DNA of 64,000 nt, taken from contig CM018048.1 of NCBI GenBank assembly GCA_008638375.1, positions 52,223,847-52,287,846 of the forward strand, given 5' to 3'. The DNA is from Nyssa sinensis. Taxonomy: Eukaryota > Streptophyta > Magnoliopsida > Cornales > Nyssaceae. A model generated the notes under the pieces. That model ran no database searches and was not told the origin of the DNA. It saw nothing but the letters and a program-made list of their open reading frames with translations. Positions 10,981 through 24,298 of the stretch are shown here, one piece after another (the first letter of the stretch is position 1; the number at the start of each line of letters is the position of its first letter). The position numbers were made by a program, and so were the translations under genes.

Positions 10981-13900
10981 ATGTTCAAGTCGGCGAGATG
11001 GAGGAGCGAGAAGAACAAGCTCAAGGCTGTTTTCAAATTGCAGTTTCATGCAACTCAGGTACTCGACTTCTTATCCTCTAATCCAATCAAACTGTTGTTG
11101 TATGTGTAATTGGATGCATATGTTCATCCAAGTTATTAACACATGCGTTGAAAGATGGAACTTTTTGGCGTGGAGCCGATTGTAGAACACATCACTGACG
11201 GCAATGTGAATGGGAAATTGGAAATTTACCCTCTGTTTGTTTCTCGAAAAGATAGAACGAACAGAAAAAAGATTATAATTTTAATATATGTTATTGTTCT
11301 TTCAGGTCTTCTAGTAATGGGGAAAAATGAATAAAATTAGTTGTATCAGATTCAGTGGAGTGGGAATGTCTCTTTTCTTCGGTTCTTACCTAGTGAACAA
11401 TTTATGATTCATACTTGTAATTTTCTTCTTTTTCCTACATTTTTTAAGAAACGAATCAGTGAATTATGGGATCATTGGTTTGTGTATTTAGGTGCCACAG
11501 TTAATAGGGGATGCATTGATGATAGCTGTGGTTCCTGTGGATGTTGGGAAGCCAACGGCGAGATTAGGGAAAGCGGCAATTCGAGATGGAAGTTGTCATT
11601 GGGAGAGTCCGGTGTACGAAACAGTGAAGTTTGTTCGGGAGCCAAAGACTGGGAAGATTCATGAAAGAATCTACCACTTTATTGTATCAACTGTATGAAA
11701 TGTTTCAAATCTATGATGTTTTATTCTTTACTTCGTTACCAAGGGACTTAGTTGTGTGAATTCATATAATGGGCTTTTGGGTTCTTGTAGGGATCATCCA
11801 AAGCTGGTCTTTTTGGAGAAGTTTCTATGGATTTTGGAAATTATGCTGAGGCCACTAAGCCTTCCTCTGTGTCTCTTCCACTTAAGAATGGAAAATCTGA
11901 GGCTGTTTTGCATGTTAGTTCTCTCTCACAGACATTTATATTTGTCAGGAATGACACATTTCTTTGAAACTCAAATTCAAAGTCCTATGGAGACCTCACT
12001 TGTCGACTTTACTTTTTACTAGTAGTCTAATGGCTGAATAGATTTCTTATATTTGCTGTTGTTCCTTCTGAAATAGGTTTTAATACAAAGGATGCAGGAG
12101 AATGTTGATCAAAGGTGAAAAATAAATCATTACATTATTTTCCATTTTGCTTCCAAGCTTTTGATTTTTGCATATTAGTATATTTCAACTGTGAGTTTAA
12201 CTTGTTCTGAACTTTGCAGAGAGGTTGAAGAAAGTGAAAGTGCAAAAAGTAATTCCCAGGATAGGAGCTTGAAGTCACAATTAACCAATGGTGATACAGA
12301 TGGAAGCATCAAAAGCAATTCAACTGAAGTAAGGTCTCATCTTATCTAGCCAAAGGCTAAATTGTGTTTCTCTTCTTCCAAAGAGGGGTTGGGTGTGTTA
12401 AACATTTATTTGATTCCTAATATCAGCATGATTGAAAAAATTAAACAATTCAGATATATGAAATTCTTGATCTAACTGGTAGTTTTTAGCTGCACTTAGT
12501 TTATTTGACATAATGATTGATAGGAATAAGTTGCGTGTTTTTTCTTATTGTTTACAGGATGGGCCTTTTAGTAACACCATTTCCCACATTGCCAAGTTGA
12601 ATGGGAACCACCAGACATATAGTGAATCTGATGTTACAATGTCAAGTTCTGAGAGCAGCTCTGGACTTGATACCCCGCGGGAACTTGGACTGAAGAATAA
12701 TAATGTTCACCAGGACCCCACCGGCTTCCTATCATCACTGAGTCGTGTCTCAGTGCCTCAGAAACCAAGTCCTGATGCCTCAGCATCCATTTATGAAGAG
12801 CAGCAGAGATCCCAATGGGAGTGGTTAGGAGGTTCTGCTCCTGAAGTAAGTACAGACGAGTCGTCAAGTAGTCCTAGAGAAACCCTTTTAAGAGAAGGGT
12901 CTCAAGAGGCTTCAGATATAGTGATTGAAAAGCTCAAAACTGAACTTGCTGTTGTGGCTAGGCAGGCAGAAGTGTCAGAATTGGAACTACAAACTCTGCG
13001 AAAGCAGATCGTGAAGGACAGAAAAAGAGGGCAGGATCTCTCCCATGAAGTTGTTAGCCTAAAAGAGGAGAGAAATGTACTCAAGGAAGAATATGAAAAA
13101 CTCAAGTCCTTTCAGAATCGTATGAATGAGGCTAAAGTTAAAAGCAAGTTGCAGTTTGAGGGAGGCGATCTGCAGGCTCTTCTTGAAGAACTAAGACAAG
13201 AATTACATTATGAGAAGGATCTCAATGCCAATCTTCGGTTACAACTTCAGAAGACACAAGAATCAAATTCCGAGTTGATTCTTGCTGTGGGTGACCTAGA
13301 TGAAATATTGGAGAAGAAGAATAGGGAAATATTAAAATTTTCCAACAGATCAGCAGCAGCCAGTGAGAATGCTTGCAAATTACGAGAAACCAAGTCCCAA
13401 TCAGAAACGGATGATGATGAAGAGCAAAAGGCGCTGGAAGAGCTTGTTAAGAAGCATAGTGATGCCAGCGAAGCACACCTACTGGAGCAAAAGATCATGG
13501 CCCTTTATAGTGAATTAGAGATCTACAGGAGAGATAAAGATGATGTAGAGATGCAAATGGAGCAGCTGGCCCTTGACTATGAGATCTTGAAGCAGGAAAA
13601 CCATGACCTCTCATATAAACTGGAGCAAAGTCAGCTGCAAGAACAACTGAAAATGCAGTATGAATGTTCATATTCTTATGCTACTTTAAATGAACTTGAA
13701 ACCCAGATTGAGAACTTGGAAAATGAACTCAAGAAGCAATCAAAGGAATACTCAGAATCTTTTGCCACCATAAATGAACTTGAAATCCATGTCAAGAGTT
13801 TAGAGGAAGAACTGGAGAAGCAGGCACAAGGATTCGAAGTTGATCTGGAAGCTCTTACACATGCCAAAGTTGAGCAGGAGCAGCGAGCTATACGAGCAGA

Positions 13901-16370
13901 GGAAGCCTTGAGAAAGACACGATGGCAAAATGCTAACACAGCAGAGAGAATTCAGGAGGAATTCAGAAGGCTCTCGGTGCAAATGGCGTCTACTATTGAA
14001 GCAAATGAGAAGCTAGCTACGAAAGCTCTGACAGAAGCCAGTGAACTCCGTCTGCAAAAAAGTCATCTAGAAGAACTGCTTCTGAAAGCAAAGGAAGAAC
14101 TCCAGTCAATTAGAGACTATTATGATGTTAAAATGCATGAGCTTTCCGGCCAAATAAGCTCAAAGACCAGTCAGATAGACCAGATGCAGTCAGAAATTGA
14201 AGACAAGTCACGGTGGCTTGAACATCAAAAGAAGCATGAAGAGGAAACTCTTGGCACACTCTCTCAGGAGATTCTAGTGCTAAGAGAAGAGGTTGAAAGG
14301 CTCACAACATACAATAAAATCCTTTCTGAAGAAGCAGAAAAGAGAGAAACTCTGGAAGCTGAGTTAAATAAAATTAAGCAATCAATGAAGCAAACTGAAA
14401 TGCTGATTCAAAGAAGGAATCTAGAAAGGAATGAGATGGAAAGCACGATTGCTTTGGTGAGGAAGGAATCAGAGTATTCACTGTTGGAATTAAACAATTT
14501 GAGAAGTTTAAGGGATGAAAAGGAGACAATAGTTGAAAATCTGCAATTGGAGCTGGAAACTCTCAAAGCTCAATGTAATGAATTGAAGCATTCTTTGTCT
14601 GATGATGAGTTAGAGAAAGAGAAACTAAGGACGCAGGTATTTCAATTGAAAAGTGACTTAAGGAAGAAGGAAGATGCATTCAACAGTATAGAGAAGCAGC
14701 CCAAGCACAGCAACTATCAACCAACAGCTTCAGATGGAATGAAAGAAACTTCAGGGAACAATAAATCTGCAGCCATTCCTCGTAGTTCTAGAGAATTTGC
14801 AAATCTGAAGGACAAAATAAAATTGCTCGAGGTAAATTTTCAACTCCTTGTGGTATATTAGAACAGTAGTTATAACTTGAAAATGCTTGGCATTTATGGT
14901 AATCAGGGTTAGAGTATGGATATCACTGGGTGAAAGACAAAGGCTTTGTTGGAAATGGACAAAATCCCTTTTGTCCCACTATATTGATTTATGTTTTCCT
15001 ATTGTTGAAAATGTTTTCTTGATGGGTTAATCACAACCACAAGTGTGGCTGATATTTGATGGACTGTACTGACAATGTTTTCATGACCAACAGAGTCAGA
15101 TAAAGCTGAAGGAAAATGCTCTTGAAACCTCTACTAATTCATTTTTGGAGCAGGAGAAAGATCTTCAGAACAAAATTGAAGAGTTAGAAAAAAGATTGGA
15201 AGAACTCAATCAAAATAGTGCAAGTTTTTGTGAACATGAATTCCTAAAGGTTAGCAATTTAACAGTTCATATAATTCATTAATATTGGGCATTTGCAATA
15301 AAACATATGTTTACTGGTATTTGTGGTCTGTAATGCAGTTCAAGAACTGTTTAAAGCATATTGTGTGGAACATTGATTAAAAAGTATGAATGGCAAATTT
15401 AACATAGAAAATTATTATAATTTCTTGGTCTGCTTGTTCCCTATTTATGATTTGGTTGTGGGGTGGGGAAGGTGGATTGTTTAAAGGCTAAACATAAGCT
15501 AGTTTCCTCTCGATTTTTTGTTTGTCCAAGTCAAATGAATTTCTCTGTCAGATAGTCGATTTGGACTCTTGTCTTAGCTGAATTTCAATGTTTGCTTCTA
15601 GTACCATGCATATTTTGTTGTTAAGAAATAATTTAGGCAATGGTTCTTCTTGGGTGCAGGTAGCTAAAGATACCAAGGATAATACTTTGAATGGTGGTAT
15701 GCTAGAAGAAAGAAATACGGCTGAAAATTTGAGTACTATAGCATGTAAATTCAATGGCAATGGGGCTGCAATGTCATTGATAAAGAGGTATGACTTAATG
15801 ACTTTAACTTCTTCTTTGCCCCTACTTTTTCTCCTATTTGGTGGTATTAAGTTGATGGTGATCCAGCCAAGGACCATTGCCACAAAACTGAACTTTAATA
15901 CCTTTGTAGAAAAAATTTGTTAATTTTTTTTTTATTAGATCCAATGGCTGGGCTACAAAACATGAGGGTATCCCTTCCCCTACCCATAGAACCTCTCAGT
16001 ACTGATAAAGGCAGAATTTAATCCGAGGTCTCTAGTATAAACATTTAGAGACATTACCAGATAAGCTACCTGGCACCTTCCAACTTTTTTGATTTTCTGA
16101 AAATTTATTTTATATCCCTGCAGCGATGATGACGTTTTATCAGAAAAAGAAATGGAAGACTCTTCCCTAAATACTAGATATCAAAGAAACCCTGATGAAT
16201 TATTAAATGAAATGGCATTGCTGAAGGAGATGAACAAAGCAATGGAAGGTGAACTAAAGGAAATGCAAGAGAGATATTCAGAAATAAGTCTCAAATTTGC
16301 AGAGGTAGAGGGAGAGAGGCAACAGCTCGTAATGAAAGTACGCAGCCTTAAGAAAGCAAAAAAGAGCTAA
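10981..16370 (+). CDS. NT-C2 domain coiled-coil protein (myosin heavy chain-related family), 9 exons, 1117 aa
   Basis: Exons: 10981-11058, 11492-11692, 11791-11913, 12077-12114, 12220-12328, 12558-14831, 15094-15249, 15660-15787, 16124-16370. All junctions are GT-AG and keep frame. The start MFKSARWRSEKNK is the usual N-terminus of this plant family. Residues about 1-145 form the EEIG1/EHBP1-type N-terminal C2 domain, seen in VPQLIGDALMIAVVPVDVGK, the RLGKAAIRDG block and GLFGEVSMDF. A Ser-rich linker (about 185-300) follows. Most of the rest is heptad-rich, Glu/Lys/Leu-dense coiled coil, ending in a basic tail (VRSLKKAKKS). Plant members are called myosin heavy chain-related but have no motor domain; NT-C2 domains are thought to bind membranes, and the rod should dimerise. 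Arabidopsis relatives, from memory, are At1g63300 and At5g41140, of similar length. Exon 6 (2274 bp) holds most of the rod. An AATAAA signal lies at 16459. The cellular role is not established. Confidence 0.9.
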
Positions 16371-16520
16371 CAATTGTTCGCTACAAAACTGGAAACTGGA
16401 AACTATGCATAGGTGAAGCAGCTGGTTGTGTTTATGCAGAGAATCCAGTCTTGTCAAGAATAAAATGATGTGTATATTTGGGTTTTTATTTTCGTGCAGA
16501 TATCATTTGACATCTTCATC

Positions 16521-16573
<53 letters not shown>

Positions 16574-18297
16574 GTTACAAAGTAGTTTTCCCCTCCACAA
16601 AAATATAAAAATAAAAAATTGTGCCTCAGTTATCCCATACATGTTCTTTCTCTAATTTCATTGTAGCTTCTTGTGATAATTGTGACACTTCTATCAGCAA
16701 TATATTCTTTTCATTTATTTTTGTTAAGGATTATACAAATTGGAAGTTGTATCCTCTTGCTCCGCCGAGTTGTGACTTCTTTAACTTGTAAGTTGTAAGT
16801 AACTCCAACAATTGTTTATGCTTGAAGATAGTTCATATTTGTAACTGAAGTCAGATTTGAAGTTTGAACATAAACTACTCACCTGTTGATACATTAGCTT
16901 GAGCCAGAAAATGGGAAGAAAACTCAAATAATCAAATAGGACTTAGGGTGCTATTTATTGGTTTGGTGACTTTGGTCATATATCTGACTTGCAACTGTTT
17001 CAAGGCATGCACGTTTTTACGGAAAGGTGTACATGTATTTATACACAGATACAAGTAATGAAAATTTCTTACACAGTTTTATTTCAATTTCTAGAATTGT
17101 GAGTTATAAAATAATACAATGGAAAAATGAAATACGTTACATATTTTGGAGGATGGTTGTCATTTAAAACACAGATTATTTTTTGTTTATATAAAATCTT
17201 GAGAAATGTTAAGGTTAGTAACGAGTGACCGTCACTCACAATTTGATTGGTACTTGCATTGCACGCGTGTTTTCTCTAAAATCTTTTGCTTCAAAACTCA
17301 AACTTTGTCAGTCCAATGATTCATATAACCCATGTTACCATCAATAATAGCAAGAAAGTCAGTAGAGTTGACTATAATGAGTTGGCTCAGGGCAGGGGAC
17401 AACTTTAAACAGCTTCGACCAATCATTGTAGGAGACGTCTAATTAATTTTCCCTATTAAAGGAACAGGGACATAACTTTGCACTTTTTCAGTTGCTGCAT
17501 TCAGCTAATATCAGCACAATTAGCTTGATTTTATATAGGAATGAGCTACTTTGTGCTCCTCACATGTACACTTATATTTCAAATTTTGTATCTTAAACCA
17601 TTAAACAAATTATTTTTTTGAGTGCAAGTCTTGATGGAGGAGTGGGAATAGCTTTTCCCTTTTATATATTGACAGTTGAGGTTTGGGATTTGGGACAAGT
17701 GAGTTACAGGCATACTCCATAGTTGAGATCACTTTTTTTTTTTTGGTTTTAATTTGAAAACCGGCCAATGGCTAAGTCCATGAAATTTTAACCCTACTAA
17801 TCCCCACCCTTATGTCTCACAGGGGCTTGAAAGTTGAAACTGTGACCTTTACTTTAAAGAAAGACACGTAATGTGATTCGGCCACATGAGACTTCGACTC
17901 TTTTAGGAATATTATTACCAAGGAATCATCAAGAAAACAGTGGTATCAAGTTAGTAATCCAAAAGTGCAAAACTCCCTGCACCAGTAAACAAAGTGTTGG
18001 CTGATAAATGAAGTACTTAAGTAAACAAAGAAGAAAGGATTTATGGTATTTGGAGTGAAAGAATAAAAAATGGGAAATCCCTTTGTATTCTCAGTTGTTT
18101 GATTTTAACTGTGAAGTTACACAAAAATGCTCAAGACTCGCGTATGAATCGTATGATACGCACAAAAATCTGCAGATATAGTCCCATGGAGGAGAGATGT
18201 CTGATTTTTGATGATCTTAACCTCTGAGCTCCTGCTTCTCTAAGCAGAACCGGGAACTGGTACCAGCTCCTGGGATTTTGGAATTGAAAAGTACTAT
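16371..18297. other. 3' flank of the NT-C2 gene and intergenic DNA
   Basis: The 3' untranslated region probably ends near the AATAAA at 16459-16464. A compound (AT)n(AG)n microsatellite follows at about 16520-16568. A repeat-like block at about 17740-17890 (GGGGCTTGAAAGTTGAAAC, then GTGATTCGGCCACATG) resembles plant SINE-type or other retroposed fragments, but the family is not certain. No gene is seen. Confidence 0.5.
16520..16568. repeat. Compound (AT)n(AG)n microsatellite
   Basis: About ten AT units pass into about twelve AG units, roughly 150 bp downstream of the NT-C2 stop codon and just past its likely polyadenylation signal. Confidence 0.9.
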
Positions 18298-19132
18298 TTA
18301 TAGTTTGTGTCCAATCAACCCATATACAGTTACAAGAGCCATGATAAGTGAATGATCTACATGAGGCTCCATCACCAAACTTAACACATCTTCTCCCAAT
18401 CCAAGTCCTGAAGACGATTGCTTTTGCTTTACCTGAAAAACCATCAGAAAAATTATCTGTTAGCATCATTAACAGAGTCTCAGATTCTGAGCTTCCACTT
18501 GGTGAAAATACAAAATTAAAGATCAAAGTCCTCCATATTTGAAAAAAAAAAAAAGTCAGAAGGCTCACCTCTGCCACAACTCCTCGCTCGCTATCTATTA
18601 TCTTGAATTCTGATTTATGGACAATCCCTTCTATTCTATAACAACTTGTTTGAGCTTCATTACATCCCACAGTAACTTGACATGCTGAATCTCTCTTTAA
18701 AAACTTTCCATTCTTTCTGACTTTAAACCATGGTTTCTCATTCTTCACTTGAGGACCATTGCTCTTATAGCCATCCCAATTCCCAAAAGCCCATAGTTTC
18801 TGCAAAAAAAATTGTCAAAATCAAGAAAACAAGCTTCAGCTTTCCTTATTTTTAGATAGTCACCATCAGTTAGTTATACATTACAGTTATGTGATTTAAT
18901 GTCTTACCTTTCGAAGTATAGTACAGAGAACCTTGCCCCGGAGATCCATGAGATAAACTTCATTGCTACACTTGTTGTCGTAATTATCTATGCGATAAAC
19001 AATCTCGCCATTTGAATTATATACCGTGCATCCATTTCCATGGAACACCAGTGATTTCATCCATATTGTAAATGTTTCTCTTCCTGAAGAAGAAGAAGGA
19101 GAAGTGAGTGTGCAAGGATAGACTCTAGCCAT
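18298..19132 (-). CDS. LURP-one-related protein, copy 1, 3 exons, 196 aa
   Basis: Exons in coding order: 19132-18908 (75 codons), 18799-18569 (77 codons), 18432-18298 (44 codons plus TAA), both introns phase 0 and GT-AG. The product belongs to the LURP-one-related family (DUF567, Tubby C-terminal-like fold), a small beta-barrel around a central helix. Family-typical blocks are FTIWMKSLVFHGNGCTVY, EIVYRIDNYDNK, VYLMDLRGKVLCTI, KPWFKVRK, FKIIDSERGVVAEV, and the end DHSLIMALVTVYGLI. The founder, Arabidopsis LURP1, acts in basal defence against oomycetes; most other members have no known role. Length is normal. A TATA box lies 47 bases before the start. The second gene 5.2 kb away has the same structure. 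The middle-exon frame stays open into intron 2, so retention would give a longer tail, but the splice signals are good. Confidence 0.9.
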
Positions 19133-19178
19133 CTGAAAGAATAAAAAAGTTTTGCTTGTAGATGAAGAGAACTTTGGT

Positions 19179-19187
19179 GCTTTTATA
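19179..19187 (-). promoter_or_regulatory. TATA box of LURP-one-related copy 1
   Basis: Minus-strand TATAAAAGC lies 47 bases upstream of the ATG at 19132. This is close to the plant consensus and implies a very short leader of about 20 bases if transcription starts 25-30 bases downstream. Confidence 0.6.
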
Positions 19188-21734
19188 CATATGAAATCAC
19201 TTGGTGTATAGCTCGAACATATTAGAATAATTCAGCCATGATAAATGTGATCCTCATGAGACCTGCAGAAAATTGGGAGACAATTCAATTAATCAATAAA
19301 AATATTACTTCGGGGTATTATTTATTAGTTGATAATATGTTATCATCACGTTTAAGACATGTATTAAGGTATTAAGATAATGCATATATAATTAATTTAT
19401 ATATAACTATATATGTGTGTGTATGTGTGTGTGTGTGTGTATAAGGCTGAGGAGAGGGCCTTCGGGCGTTGATGTCATTGTGGGGGAGGTACCTGAATTA
19501 TTTACAGAAGTATTACGTGTTACCCAAAAAAGAAATAGAAGAAATCTCTATTGGTTCAACAGTTTGATGCATATCAATCTACTGTTGCATAATGGGCCAA
19601 TGGTTCTTGTTTGAAAACTTTAAAACTGAGTTTGGTGACAAAGAAAGCGCGTAAAATAGTCAAATGGACAAGAATAGGAAGAACATTAATTATTGCTAGC
19701 TCTGTTCGCTTGGTGAGAAAATATGAGAATAAAACCGAACTTATGTTTTGAATCATAGATCCTTAATTACTTTCATTGTTTGGAACACGACAGAACAAAC
19801 TCCTCCACATAACAAGTTGCAGCCTTTTAAATATTTTCTGATATTTGGGTTGATAAATATAGTCGCAGTGTGGCACTAGTATCCATATTGAAGTTCTAAA
19901 GTCTGTGCTATTTATATATTTTTTATTTTATTTTTCTTTCTACTCGTATATGATAATTCACACAAAAGTGAATTGGAGTTTTGCCAAAAACCAAACGTTC
20001 CTAACATAGTAATATTGAGAGCATGTAACCCTGAGTGGTTGGCTGAGTTAAGAATCACCTACAGAAATAAGTCTGATGCGCGAAAGCTCACTCAAGATAT
20101 TCTGAATTATCACAACAACAACCAAAAAAAAAAAAATTTGACTGATACGTGAATTCTAAATTTTTTTGAACTTTATGGTTGATTCGTATTGATGCAGGGT
20201 TAGAATGAAGGCAAGACAACACTAAGTTCCAAGGCGGACTCACGATTCAGAGTTGATAACATACTATACATTGTATATTTTTTATGTTGCACTTTCTGAT
20301 CAGTGGAGCCTCTGGTCTTCGTCACCTGTCAAGAACTCAAAATTAGAGGATCACCGGATAGGCTCCAGTGGTAGCCACTCCGATGATAAAGTTAGTAAAA
20401 TAAAAAGACTGTAATTGAAAGGAATTAATTAAGTGTGTCTTGAAAGCGCACCTTAGAGATTTATTTATAAGCTGCAAATTTCCTAAATCGGATTCGGAGT
20501 CGTAGAAATAAGGATACAGAGATATACGAAAATAGTAATTGTCATGTTGAACTATGTTTCCTTATTCTGGGGTCGGTAGGATATGAAAGGCAGTGACCAG
20601 CTCGGGACCCCTCCCTGTAGACACTCCGCAATTCTGTTCTGTTCTGGAGGACTGGAGATCCTGCGCTATTCCTAACAAAGAAACTGTGAACCTCCGTGTG
20701 TCTGTTTGTACTGGATAGGAGAGCCTTTCTTGGTCTGTATATGCGAGTACTCTGTACACACACGTATCATGTTTGAATTAGTCTGTCACTTTATGATTCA
20801 TCAATTTGGAATTTTGTTCATTTAAGTTTTATATATAATTATTTTGTTTTATCTTGTTTTACTTCTAATATATTTAATATAATATTAAATAATTGGTAAA
20901 ATAGGAATCTAATATTTATAATCACTTGTGTAATTTTTACCAAAACACCTAATTGACCAATTAATTCAGACAAAATCACTTTTTTAAAAACAATTCCTCA
21001 CAATTAATCCTCCAAAAATCATTTCTTTATAATCTGAATCAACTCTAAACGGGGACTAAGCTTTTCTTCAATGTGCTTTTCGCTTGAATAGGTTTATATA
21101 TAGCATGATATCTTGTTTTCATGTATTGTCTGCATGATGTGATAAAAGAATTGACACATTAGGTTCCAAGCATTTGTCTTAAAATTTGATAGCAAGTGTA
21201 CTCTTGTGCTTCTTATTGCAGGTTGTCAATACATCAATTACATGGGTTATTTTCACTCCCTCATAGGTGCATGGATAGAGAGACGGATGTGGAGGAGGCA
21301 GTTGGCCATTTATATATGGTTACACAACTCTTAACTGTTATAACTCAAGGAGGGTGCTTAAGTAGCGGAAGACAACAATCAAGGAGTTTGTCTCTAAAAT
21401 TGTCAGATCGAAATTTAACAAATGTCATTTTCTTTTGAGGCCAGTCAATATGAGACGCTGTCCTACTCTAATCGGGCCCCTGCTAGTGGACGATTGGATT
21501 GATTCTCCAGATTAATCGGATTTGACTGATCAATGGTGATATGCCAAATTAAAGAACTTATGATTTTGACATGTGTCTATGCAGGTCTGGAGGGTCCCAC
21601 CTCGATACATTATTGGTTCAAAGTCTAAGGTCAGGTATATTGATTGAGTCTGTCTTGAGAAACCAGAATTTAACAAGAAAACTTTCATTGCTAAATATAT
21701 TCTAGGTCCAATCATATTACATCCTTGTTAGTAA

Positions 21735-21960
21735 AGGTGTCAAATGTTACCCAAACCTATCAACCCGTCTACTAATTAACGAATACGGGTAACTCATTTA
21801 GTTAGCGAGTCATAAACAAGTTGGGTAATAAGGAACCCGTCAATTTAACAAGGTAATGCAGGTTAAATGTGAATGTTTAGCGGGTTGAGAATGTAAAATA
21901 ATAAAGTAATATAAGAATATATATAAATATATATCTCCATTTGAGAAAGAACAAAATAGT
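21735..21960. mobile_element. Degenerate, probably truncated relative of the 2142-3104 hAT MITE, inverted
   Basis: Reading plus strand, this matches the reverse complement of the right half of the element at 2142-3104. Shared blocks are CATTTAGTTAGC, GAGTCATAAAC, GTTGGGTAATAAGGAA, CCCGTCAATTTA and CGGGTTGAGAATG, followed by the same AATAATAAA, TATAAGAATATATATA and ATATCTCCATTT. The TAGGCCTGGCAAAA terminus is not preserved and no second end was found downstream, so this is an older, damaged copy. Confidence 0.65.
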
Positions 21961-22419
21961 AAATCCTGTACCATAAATTATAAAACAAATTAATATTTAG
22001 AGAATATAATTCAGCATCACCATATATATAAACAAAACAAAAATCAGAACCTTGTAATCTAAAGTAAGTTGAATTGGTCTTTGTTAGGAGTTTTGGATAT
22101 CATTTTTCTTCGTAAACAATAGTTGACATATACAAACGACGTCATCAGAGAGATACGTATACAAAAATATGAATTCATCTTATTAGTCTATTGGATACTA
22201 AATTGATAAAATACAAACCACATCAAGAAGATACATATACAAATTTTAAAAGTCTTCTAATACTTAAAAAGTAATGTTGTAGATTTATATTAATTATCAT
22301 GATAAAAAAAAAGTTTCCTATCACTACTTAAATACATTAAAAAATTAATTGCATATAATTATTTATATATATAGCAATATTACATATATACATTTACTAT
22401 CTATTTATATCAGTATATG

Positions 22420-22424
<5 letters not shown>

Positions 22425-22452
<28 letters not shown>
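22425..22452. repeat. (TA)n microsatellite
   Basis: Uninterrupted TA dinucleotide run, followed by further short TA runs near 22500-22515. Confidence 0.9.
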
Positions 22453-22455
<3 letters not shown>

Positions 22456-24298
22456 CTAGCTATCTATATAATTGTAACATATATTAATTATCTACAAATA
22501 TATATATATATATATAAATATAATTATTTATTGTATAACAAAAGAAATCAAAAATTAAAAATAAAAGAGTTATAATCTAAAAGAGCTTCTATCACTAGTG
22601 ATGGAAGAGAGAAGTGTAAAAAAAAATAGATAAGAAGGGACCGAAGGTACACCACCCTAATTGATGGTCAATTTTTTTTATTATTATTATACATCCTCCC
22701 CTTTTTAAACTGTCGTATTGCTATTTGGATACACACTTCCTCTCCATAACCCAGATTGTCTTAAGTTTAAATTTGATCCATTTTTGTTCATAAAATGTCT
22801 TGCTAAAGGTTCAGTTTTCTCTTTGTGCAGGATAACTAGCATGAATTACTTATCAAATTTATCTTTTTGTACATAGGGTTTGTTTATTTTGATTCAACTA
22901 TTGTTCAATATATATTGATTGAGAGTTGTATTTTGCATGTGTAGTTTGTTATTGTTGAGCAAAAATATTAAACTCTTTGTAGGTCAGACCCTACCCCATT
23001 CAAGATATAACATATTTCTTAATTTCAATCCCTTGTTTTAAGAGAATACTTTTTTATTCTAATTACGATTACTATCAATATTTATTTATTTGATGTTAGG
23101 ACTTGTCCCTAGTTAATTTCTTACATGTATTCTTTATTTCAGCAAAAAAAAAAATATTAAAAAATAAAATAGCAACATATTAAGCCCATATGAATCAAGA
23201 AACTATCCATAAAAAAACGTATATATATTTGCATATATTCTATATGGAATCGTTAATACCAATCAACAAAGAAAATGGTTTATAAGTTACATGTCCCTCT
23301 GCCTCATAACTTACTGATCAAGTCTAAATAAGTAGGAAAAATTATTTATTGATTTGGTGCATTATATTTATTTAGACTAATGAGTGATTGACACATCAGC
23401 TCAACATGTGAGCCCCATGCTGATGTGTCGATGAATACGAACTCAAAAAGTAGGGCCTCCTCCATGTGATGTACATGCTTTTAGAGATTAAGCAGTAGGG
23501 CAGAAAGACAACTTTATTGGACTGAAAAAGCAATTATGCTACTGATTCTGTAACTGTCAAGTGTACCAGTTAGCTAGTCTGTTTGAATCTTAAGTTAGCT
23601 TGGGGTGTTGATTTGTGTTAATTCAGAAAAATGGTTCAGCATCTTCTCTCTTCTCCAATTAGTCTTCACTCGTGAACCTGGAAGTATCATAATAATTCAA
23701 ACTTTAAATCAGTACTACAAAATGTTTTATGGAAATTCCAGCTTTCCTATCAAGCACTTCATCTTCATTAATACAAAGGTCACCTGTCCTGAGGCATTTT
23801 TTTTATAAAAAAAAAAATGATATGATAATGATGATCATTTTTTATTTTATGTTGTGAAACTAAAGGGAGAAATGACTAAGCCATGTTAAAGAAAGTATAC
23901 TCTGTACAAATTACTAGCTGGTTTGTATAGCAAGTGATTTTTGCATAAAATTCAATCCTTGTAGTTCATTTACTTTCATTTGTAAAACAGTAAAGGTATA
24001 AAAACAGTTTACAAAATTTTCCAATGCCCCAAGAGCTTTCAAGGGACATTCATGGCCCTACCTAAAAGTAAAAGATATGAGAATATGGACATATCCATGC
24101 TATTTCTTTAATTTTCTTTTTCCTATTCTTCCTATTTTTCTCTTATGAACAAAGCAGAATCTTCCCTCTACCTTCTTGCAATACAAGGAAAATACCCAAA
24201 AGGAGAAAAAGGAGAAAAAAAGAAAGAAGTTTGTCTGAAGAAACCATGCAGTAGTGGCAGCTCCTGTGATTCTTTGATTGAGTTGATCTTAATCTTGT

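Larger units (their letters stand above)
19188..24298. other. Intergenic DNA between the two LURP-one-related genes
   Basis: No gene is seen in about 5 kb. Contents: a (GT)n run at about 19419-19441; a less AT-rich block at about 20180-20770 with unusual sequence but no open exon; a degenerate copy of the 2142-3104 hAT MITE family at about 21735-21960; (TA)n at about 22425-22452; and long A/T tracts. The 21196-21438 plus-strand frame (MYSCASYCRLSIHQLHGLF) has no recognisable domain. Confidence 0.5.

Noticed and set aside
12634..13982. Several Ser-rich minus-strand ORFs
   Set aside because: They are antisense shadows of the Glu/Lys-rich coiled-coil exon of the NT-C2 gene.
15548..15923. Overlapping 111-codon ORFs on both strands
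   Set aside because: They overlap exon 8 and its flanking introns; the real exon 15660-15787 is in the plus frame and stops being coding at a good GT donor.
15930..16075. Possible small exon in intron 8 of the NT-C2 gene
   Set aside because: It reads like a degenerate repeat insertion (GAGGTCTCTAGTATAAACAT, AAGCTACCTGGCACC) and no frame joins to exon 9.
20542..20763. Two overlapping minus-strand ORFs
   Set aside because: No homology, no splice partners, and the two frames overlap each other; kept only as an unexplained composition block.
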